64,000 nucleotides of DNA from the NCBI GenBank assembly GCA_963513935.1, contig OY740771.1:10941138-11005137 (forward strand). Reading direction: 5' to 3'. This document shows, piece after piece, positions 38,846 to 51,300 of this stretch; within the stretch, counting starts at the first letter, position 1; each line of letters starts with the position of its first letter. The DNA comes from Aphrophora alni (lineage: Eukaryota; Arthropoda; Insecta; Hemiptera; Aphrophoridae). The notes below the pieces were generated by a model. That model searched no databases and had not been told where the DNA came from. It worked only from the letters and a program-made list of their open reading frames with translations. The translations under genes were made by a program, and so were the position numbers.

Positions 38846-39337
38846 TTTTTTAAATTACAAACTTCAAAAAACAATCTGTAAAATTCTTCTATTAATAAAA
38901 AATACCTAAATGAATATAAAAGATTTAAAAAAAATAGTGTTAATAAAAATATAATACAAATACTAATGAAATAATCCATTCTATACGTTAAAATCAAATG
39001 ACAAACCTTTAAGGTATTTCAATATAAATATATATATAATAAAGTATTTGTATAGATATATTATAATATAATAAAATTATGTGGTAGCCAATATATCTGA
39101 ATTTTAAATTATTAGTGCCATCAAAGAAAATCATGCTGACAGTACGTGAAATTTTTTCAATTAAAAAAAAAAGTTAAACTGTCCATTAGTATGAAAAATA
39201 ACAAAGAAATTTGGTTTAATGGCAAATTCTTATCTATAATAATATATAAAATTGGAGGTACAATTGAACCCCAATGTCAAACAAATATGATAATTCCCTA
39301 ATTAAAGCCTTATACTAGCTTATATACATATTTAAAA

Positions 39338-39389
39338 TTATAATTCACAATCATCTATTAGAGGTGTTTTTGCTACTTCAAAGAATATC
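39338..39389 (-). CDS. CycB3: Cyclin B3 terminal exon
   Basis: Acceptor TTTTTCAG. It completes the Lys codon of ...KYSHK and adds IFFEVAKTPLIDDCEL then TAA. The FFEVAK motif is conserved at the end of cyclin B3, which supports this small exon despite the 7.6 kb intron. Confidence 0.85.
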
Positions 39390-42300
39390 CTGAAAAATAA
39401 AATAAACAAATTATTAAATTAATTACCCAATAACTATTGGATATTAGAGAAAGAAATATTTATTAGCAAAAAATAACTTGAAGATGCTGGGAACAGTATT
39501 AAAACAGCTACAGTGGAACCTCGATAACCGGAACTAATTGGGATCGGAAGTGGTTCGAATTATCAAACATAAATATGGCTTAATAACTGCTAATTATATT
39601 TAAATGGGGTTTAGAAATAATAATAGGCCTACAAAAAAAAGTATACACTAAAAGAAAATTTTGTATTTAACACATTAGAACATAATGTTTGAAAATACAA
39701 TACTTTACATTATGCCACACAGTACATACAGTAATACTGCATCTAATTTAAAAAAATTACTGAACTCATTTAAATATCTTAATATCTTTTATTACCGTAT
39801 GCAATGTCCAATAAATAAAGTTTATTTGAAAAATCTCACATATTCTTTTTTGTCAATGACGATGCAATTTTTGGCTGCACAAATCTTGTACTTTTTTTTT
39901 TTTTTTCAAAGAAACAGTTATGATGAACAGCACTTTGGTTGTCTCTCACGTCAATTCATGAGAGTCTCAATTAACTAAATCCTTCTGCATGGGAAGGTCT
40001 TGGCTCTTTTCACTAGTGATACCGTTCAACCATTTTATTTTATGGATTGCAACCATTTTATAAGGTTTCTTGTAAAAGACTTTTCAAAGAATCAACCAGC
40101 ATTACCTAACTTTTAACTTTTTTGAAAATCTCATTACATTGTCCTCATTCCTATCACAAGAAGCATTTCTTTCCCTGTATATACTTTGGTTTTTGCAATA
40201 ATGTCTTGATCCACCGGCTGTAGGTGGACTGTCACATTTGGTAGGAGAAACAGTGTAAAATTTTGAAAGACTTTGTTCAATTGTTCAATATCAGGATGTA
40301 TAAGAGCATTGTCAATAAAAAATTATTTTTCTCTGTAACTTTTCGTTTCTGGAATGAAAATGTTCGAGTACAGTCAGAAGACCTTTTGTGTGTTTTGTAA
40401 CCTTCACCTGAATCTAATTTTGAAACAAGTTATAGTATATCTTCTTTCTTATTTTTTAAAATCACTTATAGTGGATTTCCCTATACAATAAATGCTTGCT
40501 AATGAAGTGCCACTTTCCCCTTCTTTAAGTCTCTGTAAAATTTCTAATTTTGTCTCTAGTCAAAGTATTATGTTTTCTTATTATATACTGTAAGTTGATG
40601 ATACCATCACAAACTACAATATCACAGTAACAAAACAAATAAACTTGAAATCAAGAACAAAACAAATAAACTTGAAATCAAGAACAAAACAAATAAACAT
40701 CAAATCAGTAGAAAAATAAATAAAATTCAAACTCAGTAACAAAACAAATAAACTTCAAACTCGGTAACAAAACAAATAAACTTCAAACTCAGTAACAAAA
40801 CAAATAAACTTCAAACTCAGTAACAAAACAAACAAATTTCAAACTTAGTCACAAAACAAAAACACTTAAAACTTACAACTTTCTAATATGTCACAAATAA
40901 CTATATAAACTCCTGATAGAGAGGAAATGAGGTCAATCAATTTACAGAGGAATTGGACCTAGACAGAGACTCTGCTGGAAGGGAAACGTTGCCACGGTAC
41001 TGTTTCAACGAGTAGATCAAGCTCGTTAGTGAAGTGGATGTACTACAAAGGATCACGACAGCTCAAACAATAGAAGGTGAACTAGTCTCATGTGTAAAGA
41101 AATTAAGTAAATCTTTGGAAGTCATTTTGAATTCTAAAATTGTCAAATCATTGGGGTGGTTTTGGATTTAAGGCTTAAATATTTTATTGATAGAGTAGCT
41201 TTGATTTCATATCTCATTGGTGTTTATGAATGTAAAAAAAATTAATAGAAAATGATATAAAACAATATATATATATTAATATATATTATTAGTATATATT
41301 AGTATATAATAGTATATTAGTATATATTATTAGTATCAAAGTTTAGCTTGTATTAGATAATTATAAAAATAAGTTTGTCAATAAAATCCTGGATTATTGA
41401 ATATATACACACATTTAGCACTGAACCATTGTTTGCTTAGCTCATTTATTTTTTGGCTCCGACAACTGGAATTTCTATTCCTAACAATACTGTAAAAAAA
41501 CAAAAAACTCATTGGAAATCATAAAGAATGCATCACAATAACCTAAGAGCTGAGAGTTAGTGCATATAGTCACAGTAGGACAAGTTGAGCAAGTATTGTA
41601 AGCATGCATCTCTCAGATCCTTACTGTGGTGTATAATATCAACTACGAATTTCACTTTGACCACAAAGAGTAAAATAAATACATCATTTTGATCCTAAAA
41701 CTTAAATACCCATATTTTACTAAGGTATATCTTTTAAGTTTATGAGACATTGTCTTCATATTTCCAAAGCTTGGTTTATTGATTCTGAAACACTCTCTAC
41801 ATAAATATAAACACTCTATAAATATGTTATAATTAACGAGGGGACAAAACATTTTTATCTGCATTAAAAGGATATCTCACTAGACCATTGATCAACCATT
41901 AGACAAATTTAGAAGGAAAGAAAATCTGACGGCCTATAACATCTGCTGGCCATGGGGCTCTTAAAAAGTATAAGAGATACAGAAAACTTTAAATGAAGAA
42001 CCTCTCATAATTGTGCTGCATGACAGTATTCAAACACCACAAAATTTCTGCTTGAGTGACTTCATTTCTTAATTTGTATTTCTGTAGGTTTGTACACTGC
42101 TTGAGGGATGAGCCTAAGGTTTCAGGTAATTTTTCAAAGCTTTCAGTGGGGGGAGAGTCTTTTGGATTTACTGTCGTCAGTTTTTAAAGGGATGCCTTCT
42201 GCAGAAGAGCAGGAAAGCTTTGTAAAAAACTTCATTGGTGCACTCATAGAAGAGGCATTTTCGGATTTAGAGTGTTTACTGCTTTTCATATGGCTGGTCA

Positions 42301-45300
42301 CAGCTCGCCGTCCCATATTACTTAGACAAAATGTCTTCTGTCACAATTTGCACTTAGCAGAATTTATATCGCCATTAACTTTATCAAGCCATTTGGAAAA
42401 TTGTGACTCCTGTAACCAATTCATTTGAAAGGATGCTTTTTAGATGTCATCTTGAAAACTGAAAAAAAAGTATTTCCAATAAGTTAAGAATTTACATTTG
42501 ATTTAGGCCTGCTATTATTTAAAATTATATAAAAATAAAATGGTAATTGGAAATCTATGAAATTAACAATGAGCTATCTGACCTAACCATATCACTGAAA
42601 ATTTGAACTAAGCCTACTAAAGCTGAATTTTGTTAACTAGGCGTATATTTTTAAGTAAATTATGTTAGTAAGTCAATTTTAGCAATTCCAAGGGGGTTAG
42701 CAAAATGAAAAGTGAAAATAAAAATTGAAAAATTAAAATAAAAAATTTTTAAAAAGGAAACTGAAAATTTGAAAAATTTCATTACACTCGACTAGTCGAT
42801 ATCCAAAAAATCTTAAAAATATTAGAACATGTTAAAACCGCGTGAAATAGGTTCAAACTGTAGGGAATCATGCCGAACGGAAAAGTGTCGAACCAATTTT
42901 TCCTAATGTTAGCCGTTTTTGAGTTATGCCCAAAGTTTCTTACGTTTCTTATTATAGCACAAACCTATTATAACCCTACTACTGCCAAGTATTTTTTAAA
43001 GTTTCTCAAGCATATTTTGAAAAAAAATCAGTAAACAATATCCCCATTGAAACCCCTAATCCATTATATATCTTTATAAACAATGTATAATAATAGTCTA
43101 ACACATTGGCGTAAATTCAGGTTTTTCATTAGGGGGGGGGGCAAGAATTACTGAGGACCTCCCCTCCTCTCCCCCCGGAAAGAAATTTTCAATCACAAAA
43201 TTATTGCTTTCATATTTCAATTCTTTACCTCGAAACCTCTCAATCAAGCAAAAATAAAGTTAAATCAAATTTTAAATTATCCTGATTTTTAAACGATTAT
43301 TGCTTTTCGCCTTTCCCTTTTCTATTTCTTAAAATTATAGCTTTAAATGGTCTAAGCACATGATACATTGTACTAATACTGAATAAGATGTTATTTGTTG
43401 TCAAGTCAGAAAAAGTAGAAGTAGGCCCATAAATATGTGAAGGAAAGATCAAGATTGGTAAAAGACAAAAAGAGTAAACATTGCATTATAGTTTACAATA
43501 GGTTTATTAAAATTTGAAAAGAAAAGGAAGGGGAAAAAATTCATAAAATCACCTGTTTAGTATTGTTTGTTTAAAAAGATTGAAAATGTTTGTAATGTCC
43601 AACAAAAAGTTTCTCTGAATAAAAATATTCGTTTTTGGAACTAAAGGCCACCATTTAGTTCTATTAATATATTATGGAGTTCCAAAAGAAAAACCAAGAA
43701 AATAACTATAATATATTTATTTTTCAGTTCTTGATATGTAGTTACCACAATTCTATGTGAAGCATGTTTTTTTTCTTCTTTGGATATTGGGGGGAGGCAA
43801 CTGCCTCTCTTGCCCCCCCCCCCATTTACGCCTATGGTCTAACATAGTAAAATGAAACTTACTTACAACAAATGGGTGGACTTGAAGTAGATATGATGGA
43901 ATATCCAAAAAAATCTTTAGAAAAAAAAAGTTTGAGGTTTTTCAATATTTTTCTAGATATTATTTCTGTAAATTGTCCCATATATTAATCACCAAGGAAA
44001 CAATTTTTTTTTTTTTTGTCAGATACAGTCACATTTGTACATTTCTGTAATGTAGAACTAGGCCCCATTCCACCAGTATTGCTTTGTTTTGAATACGATC
44101 GCAGAAAGCCGATACGTAAATGGATCGCGATCGCGACGCTTGGCAGTTATTGAATTAACAGTAATAAAATATAATGAACCTGGCATTTCTATAACTGAAG
44201 TGCAAAATGTGTTTAATAAATAATATAAGATTACATTACTATTTTTATATAAATTTGATACATGACTAGTCGAAATCTAATTTTTTTTGGATTAGCAACT
44301 GAGCGATCCGACTCCGGTCCGGTAGCCTCTTAAGTTCGGTTTAAGGTATGAATTGTAATATAGCCTAGACACTAATAAAGTCGTTGGATAAGGCAAATTT
44401 TCATTATATGTTAGGTTTCTTTACTATAAACAGAATAATCTTAATATTAACACTACTCTTACCTTTGGCTAATTATTAGATGAGTGACGTTCACTAAATA
44501 CACTTCACACACGCTTATATGCACAGAAGTAAACTGATTTAACACGAATAAAACTGAGATAAATTAGTTTCTATATAAAAAATAATGTCTTGGAATATGC
44601 TTACTCAATCTAGTGGTGGGGCACAAAACACCAAACTGTTAAAAAAAACTGCTTTCCGATAAACGACAAACAAACTGCTATTTCAAACGGAAACAAGCAG
44701 ATGGATTTGGACTGATTTGTGATTTGCTAAACAAGGAAAGGATGGTGAGACTTTCCCAGTTCCCCTACTACCACAGTGCTAAGTTGAAGCTGCTAACGGC
44801 TTTTCTCTAAACTGCTATTTCGTTTTTGAGTTTTATTTCAAAGTTGCTTGTTGCTTGTGGTGTAATGTTGAAACTGTTGAGGGTGTTGTAGTGTAGTCGA
44901 TATGTTTGGTAGTGGCGGCTTACTCATAAGGCCTCTCGGACGCCCCCCCCCCCAATGATAATATTATTTGAATAATGTAAATACCTATATGTATTTAATT
45001 CTTTGGAGATAAATGAATTATGATTTGCCGCTGTGGATTTCGCCATCATTTGTAGCGGAAGTTTTACAATAAAAAATATTTGACGAATGTATTCTGGAGT
45101 TCGGACGGTGGCCAGAGCGTCCCAGTTTCATTGCAATTAGTCATATGGGGCAAGCAGCAGACAGAGCTGAGGGTGCCGTGACGTCATTTACACAGCGTGT
45201 AATGGGCTTCTAGGGCAGAGTCCGAAGCTGCCCGCGCAGACATCAGTCAGTGCAGCCACCATAAATTAGATGTTCCGCATTACTAAAAACCTCGTTTTCG

Positions 45301-48300
45301 ATGGGCAAAATAAGTTGGCGCAACTGTTCTAAATAGTGTCTCGCCACTCACACGAGTTGTTTGTTACGCCTGCTTTCTGAACCGTAGTCACGTAGTGTAT
45401 GTTTTGATAACATACCTTCCCATAAGTGTATAAAAAACAGAGCCCTCCCATTGCACTTAACCACCGGCCGCTACTGGTGTTTGGTCAAATTTTGTATTAT
45501 TATAGGCTATTTTTTTAAGACATTACTTATATTCATTATCAAACATCGATATTTTTTAATTAACTAAAAATATTCTAAATCTTTTGCATTTTGGTTAATA
45601 TACATTTTAAGTTGACTATTTAATTTTTACTTTAAAAAAAGAATACTTCTTATTATAAATTCATTGCATTTTGTAAATATATAATGGCATACATATTAGA
45701 ATGATACGTTTTAAGAATGTAATTTAATTATTTATTACTAAGACTTATAAACGTTATTTTTATCCTGCCAAAAGTTTTATACCCAGAAACAGTTAACAAC
45801 ATGGTAGTAGTTAGAAAACAGAACACAAGTGCTCTATGTTCTATCTGCTATACAGCTTTGCGTTTCCGTTTTATGAACCTGTTTTTTTCCAACGGCTTTT
45901 AAAAGCAGTTTTTCTCTCTGGACAAACTGCTTGTTGACGTTTTGTAAAAATAGCAGTAACAACGCCCACCTCTAAATACTATGCCGATTCTCATTCACAT
46001 CCTCGATACTCCCGACTGGGGATGTGATGTGCCAACTGCCAAAACAAAAGAACGGGGTTCCCAAAGCTGGCGGCACCGCTTTAAGATGTGACAAAATGTT
46101 CACATTTACTGATTTACACCCTTGAGTCTTAGCAACCCGACAACAATAAAGTTGTAAAAATGACATGATGGTTTATGATGCGTTGTAAACATGCACCTGG
46201 TTTGTATTTATTTCACAGGTGTACATTTTCTGTAAGGACCGTTACAGGCATCGGCATTGTATTACACTTTCTAAAATATCAGGCGTTCTTTATTTTTTTT
46301 CCCCGGTTTTTTTAAAAATTCCCTGACTTTTCCAGAAAATTCAAATTCCCTGACTTTTCCCGGTAGCTAGACACCCTGTATATAAATCAGTTCACATTTG
46401 TTAATGATTTGAAACCAATGACACACAACATTTTCTGTGTGAAGCTTATGGAAAGTCTTGTGATTGATAATATACAGATCGTCACACAGATTTTTTTAAG
46501 CATAGAAGAGAACGCCCTCCATCCGGTCCATTTCAAAAAAAGATTAGATGGCAAACTACACATCATGATGAAGAAGGTGAAAGGCTATGCCCGATGCTAC
46601 AACGTGGCCAATGCACAAAAATAACATATACCTGCACAAGATGTGCACTGAGCAGCTCTTCCTGAATCCGGATACATACTTTGAATCATACATAAAAAAT
46701 ATTTTTAAATGCATATTATTTTCGTTACAACTAAAAAGTGTAAATATAAAAAAGTGTATTTAAAAAAAAAAATAAAGAGTTTCATTTAAAACACTGTTTG
46801 CTTTTTGAATAAAAGATTGTTTTTCAAAAAAAAAAATTGTTTGTATTTGTGACTACATGATTTTTTAAAGTAATATAAATTAAATTCTGTGTTACTAATT
46901 TTTAAATTTTTTTTACGGCATGCAAAGGTTTAATCTGAGGATGAAAACTTTATTCTAGAAATAGAATACTAAATACTATAACTTACTTGTGAGAGTACTT
47001 ATTCCTCACAGTAGACACAGGCTGTTTTGGTTTTTTATGTAATATTGAGTTGAGTTGAATAGCAATATCTTTGAAATCATCAACTGCATATCCTAAAAAT
47101 ATACAACAAACGAATTTCAATATGTTTTTGCAAAATTTTACTAGACATATTGAAAATATCCCTCACAATAGGCAATATCCCTCTATCTAGGAGAAATACC
47201 TAGATAAATAAAGTCAACTCGACTCGGTAACATCCACTTAGTGTTAGATTATTAGACTAGAACTGTTAAAGACACAACCTTTGATATTCAAATTTGACCA
47301 CTAAAGGCGGCTAAATATTCAAAATTAATTTACAATTAATGGGCAGAGATGATAACCAACCAGACAAACTAATATAATGCATGCAATCTCTAAGTTTTGA
47401 AAAACTTGTGAAATATAATTCATTGTAAACAAAAAGTATAGTTAGACAAGTGATCAAATTTGAATTCAAGTTTAATCTGTGTAAATTCCAAACATTTTGG
47501 ACCACAGTGCCTGATATAAACTAAACTCTTGTTTATGCTGGCAATTAATACAACAAATTATTTTGAAGTACTTGGAAAGTGGAATTTAATTAAACTACAA
47601 TAAAGGTCTAAATTTAACAAAGATAATTTAAATAGTGAGGTAGACGACTTAGTATTACTAAAAGAAAGTAAATTCTTATATTATTAGGTGAGGGCTGTTA
47701 GGAAACTATGTTCTGTTTCTGTGTAACGCATCGAGGAGCGAGAGTAGTGGTTATGATTTTTGCATAGCTGTGTAACCTGGTTCAGCACGAGTCAATTAGT
47801 GCTAGTGGGAAGGAAAATCCTGCCAATGACAAAGTACGTGCCGTTAACTAAAATGGAAAGAATATTATGAATGAAACAGTACTGTTAGGAAATACAGTAG
47901 AACCTCTGTTAACCAGCCTCGGATTAACCGGTCCTCGGATTAACCGGCCTATATCGTAGTGTACTGGTTGGATGAGAGTTTCCGAAAATAAATTGTAATT
48001 GAAACACCAAAGCGGCGGCGATATCAAAAGACTTTGTTGATAGTGGTATCCTAATGTTGGCAGCGTAAAAACACCGCGGTACCAAAGTGGCGGCGATATC
48101 AAACGACTTTGTCGATAGCGGTATCCTAATGTTGGCAGCGTAAAAACACCGCGGTACCAAAGTGGCGGCGATATCAAACGACTTTGGCGATAGCGTATCC
48201 CATTGTCGGCGGCATAAAAACACCGCGGCATTGGCACCCGTCGGTATAGCAGACATACACGTTTGATGTGCCGCTTTATTTCCATGAATCAATTTAGTAT

Positions 48301-51300
48301 AGCCTACATTATGGAAAATATAACATTTCTTTTTCTTGGAAGCTTGTGTTGGTTTCGTTTGAGACGCGGTTAAATGTGTCAAAAGACTTGACAGGGGGGA
48401 ATCTGTAAAAAAGCTTTGTAGTGTTTAATTTTTTCATGTTTGATGTATAATATACATAACATAATATATACGATACATTTATGTACAATAAAATGAGTTG
48501 CAATAACATCTTTATTGCATAATTGTTAGTGCTACCTAATTAAATAAGCTTTCTTTGAACGAAAACCGATTTTTCACGGGAGCCTCGGATTAACCGGTCA
48601 AACGGGCAACCGGCCCGGGTGTCAGTCCCGACTAGACCGGTTAAGAGGGGTTCTACTGTAGTGTCATTTCCTCCGAGATGGACTGACTAACATCCATGGT
48701 GAAGAAAGAAGTAGACAACCATTTATTAAGAGAGATGAACGTTGAAAAGATGAATGAGAAAATCTGAGAAAACCAGTGTTTCAAAATTATGGAATTATTG
48801 AACTTTTTTCTTCAGGTATCACGAATAATTTTGTACAAAGTTTTAAGTGACAAGCTAAGCTACCACAAGTATTATGCATGCTGGGTGCCTAACTTCTCAC
48901 TGATGATAAAAAAACCAAGAGGATAGGCAAAGTGATAACTTCATTTTGCACTACCATATATAAAGTGATGATTTCCTCAGTCATATTGTGATAGGCAATG
49001 AAACTTCGGTGGCATATCAATGTGGAGGCAAAAAAATCAGTCCGAGTAGGGCCATACTAGTCAAGAAAAGTTCAAAAGTGCCAGTAAACATTGTCTGCAA
49101 GAAAACTCATGGCAACTCTTTTGGGGCAGAAAAGGTATACTCCTGGTAGATTCTATGGAACAAGGTACTACAATAAACTCTGCAGTTTATTAACATTGAA
49201 TGACAAGCTGAAAAGGGCTATTCATAATAAACGGCGCATCATGTTGAAAACTCACATACAGCAAAGTTCTATGACGAAGATATTAATAAACTTACACACT
49301 GATATGACAAGAGCTTATAGCAGCCTATTAGCATATAATATAAAAATCTATAATTTATTGGTGTCTTTTTTATAACAAACGAAACTTTACTTTCCGAACA
49401 GCCCTTACATTTTAATATTTAAAAGTTTACCTGAAAAGTAATGCAAGGTAGATGACCATTCGCCTGCATTCTTCATTTTTAAAGCAAGGTACAATGCTGC
49501 TGCTGCCATTTTGGAATCAGATAACATTATAGTAGAATATTCCATTAAACTGAACTCTAAGATATACCTTGCCAAGGTTAACAATGGCATTTGCACTTTT
49601 GCACACTAAAAATTCAAAGAAAGAAGAAAATTAATACCACAAAAATAAATTGATTTAGGCCTAGGTCATTTTAAAATATTTATATTAGCACTTTTGGAAT
49701 AAATTGTACAACTTTCATTTAACATACTAATTATCAATTCACCAATTAAATAAAAATAATTCTACCTAGTATAAGATCAAATCTTCAAATATATTGAAGT
49801 TATAATATATTTGTTTGTAATTCTCTGGTTCTAAAAAAAATCATAACACAGCTGCTTACATATAGGCTACAAGGTATCAAGAGGTTTTTCTTAATGTCTT
49901 TACTTTTTGCCCATTAAACTACCGAAGACAGGAGAAGTAGGTATTATATGGAAAAACACTACGCCCTCACAAACTGCATAACTTTTGATGGTTCACCAGT
50001 CCATACGTTCAATCACCTAACCTACACCACTTCTCTTGACATTATTTGAAATTAATTTTGATGTTATATATTAATTTATCACAATTCACGTTCAGTAATT
50101 TTCTAATTTTACAAATATTTGAATTTTATTTATTTATTTAGTTTACCCAATTCTTATTCCTTCTCCCCTTATACTTGGGTGAAAGGTGTTTCTCTTTTAC
50201 CTCATCCAAACCCAAATGTCTACTCACAAATGCGTATTTGATTTGTTTGTAATAAAATATCAAAAATTTAAAAAATTGACTGGACAAATGAAACAGGTTT
50301 ATAATTAAACTATATTCTGACGGAAGTCAACAGGTTATAATCTATTCGTTTGTCACATTGAGTCTATTTCTTAAACATTTTATGGGTATGACCAATTGTT
50401 CCTACAATGATCTCTCCATCTTTCGTTCCAAAAGTGTTAAGAAGCATATAAGTAACGTTAATAATATTATAAGAGCACAATAAGACAGAATTCAGTAATG
50501 AAGTTTAGTAATAATGTCCTCCATTTTCTAAATAAAGTATTTTCAATTCAAACATTAAAAATCCTCTAGGATAAATATCGAGAGCCGATGCTGTTGCAGT
50601 TTTCCGACTCTGCACGGGACAAGACTACCTCCAGATTTGTCTACATTATATACCATAGCAGAAACATGTATGTCCACTATGCAAGATAGAGAAGATGGAC
50701 GATTCACACCTTAGCAGGTCCCAAATGGTAGACTTGCCAAAAGCTGGCCTTGGCTAAAGTAAAGTAGGTAGATTTACACAAATAACAGGGCTGGTAACAG
50801 TTTATGGGGTAAAAAAAAGTGAAAAAAATGACTAAATTTTATAAAAAAGTGAAAAAAAAGTGACTAATTTTTTTAAAGTGAGTATGTGATTAAATTAAAT
50901 TTGCTTAGAACTATAAAGTAATAAAAAATGAAGACTGTTATATATTTAATTAAGTAGAAGAGTATAAATATACAGGAAAATAATGTCTACAAATTACCCA
51001 ATTTCAATAAACAAAACAAAGAAAAAAATCGTCCTCAACCGCCCCTTATTTTTTCTCTGTTTTGTTCATTTTTTTATAATTTATTTACTAAACGAATTAC
51101 AGCATAAAAATTCAAATAAAGCCCACTAATAAAGCATACATGTAAAACGTAAACAAAAACAAAGTATTTGGTAATAATAGGAGTTAACAAATTGTTATCA
51201 AATTTAGTAAAAACAATTACTTTTTCTTGAAAAAGTCTGAAATTAGGCTTGTTTTTCGTTTTTCTAAATTAACTTGTAAATTCTGAACACTGCGTCTTTT

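Larger units (their letters stand above)
47690..49406 (+). mobile_element. mariner element, split by a pogo MITE
   Basis: Ends AGGGCTGTTAGGAAAC (47691) and (rc right) AGGGCTGTTCGGAAAGTAAA (49405). The + strand holds a broken mariner transposase: ARKLMATLLG and YTPGRFYGTRYYNK near 49095-49175 (the 'KVMASVFWD..GI...DFM..G.T.N' block), then LKRAIHNKRR. Mariner elements use TA targets, but TA is not preserved on the left. A 764-bp pogo MITE sits in its 5' half. Confidence 0.75.

Noticed and set aside
40630..40860. Regular repeats that could suggest a CRISPR-like array
   Set aside because: The units are contiguous with no unique spacers and the sequence is eukaryotic; it is a minisatellite.
41403..41490. 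- strand exon candidate with a good acceptor (TTTTTACAG) that could follow the cyclin B3 donor at 46987
   Set aside because: The resulting peptide has no resemblance to cyclin B3, whereas the exon at 39338-39389 supplies the conserved FFEVAK tail in phase.
42108..42428. 106-codon + strand open frame
   Set aside because: The opposite strand reads a zinc-finger/hAT N-terminus with recognisable residues, so the + frame is a shadow.
47848..48382. Two overlapping - strand open frames of 145 and 152 codons
   Set aside because: They exist because a 75-bp tandem repeat keeps frames open inside a pogo MITE; no start context, splice support or family resemblance.
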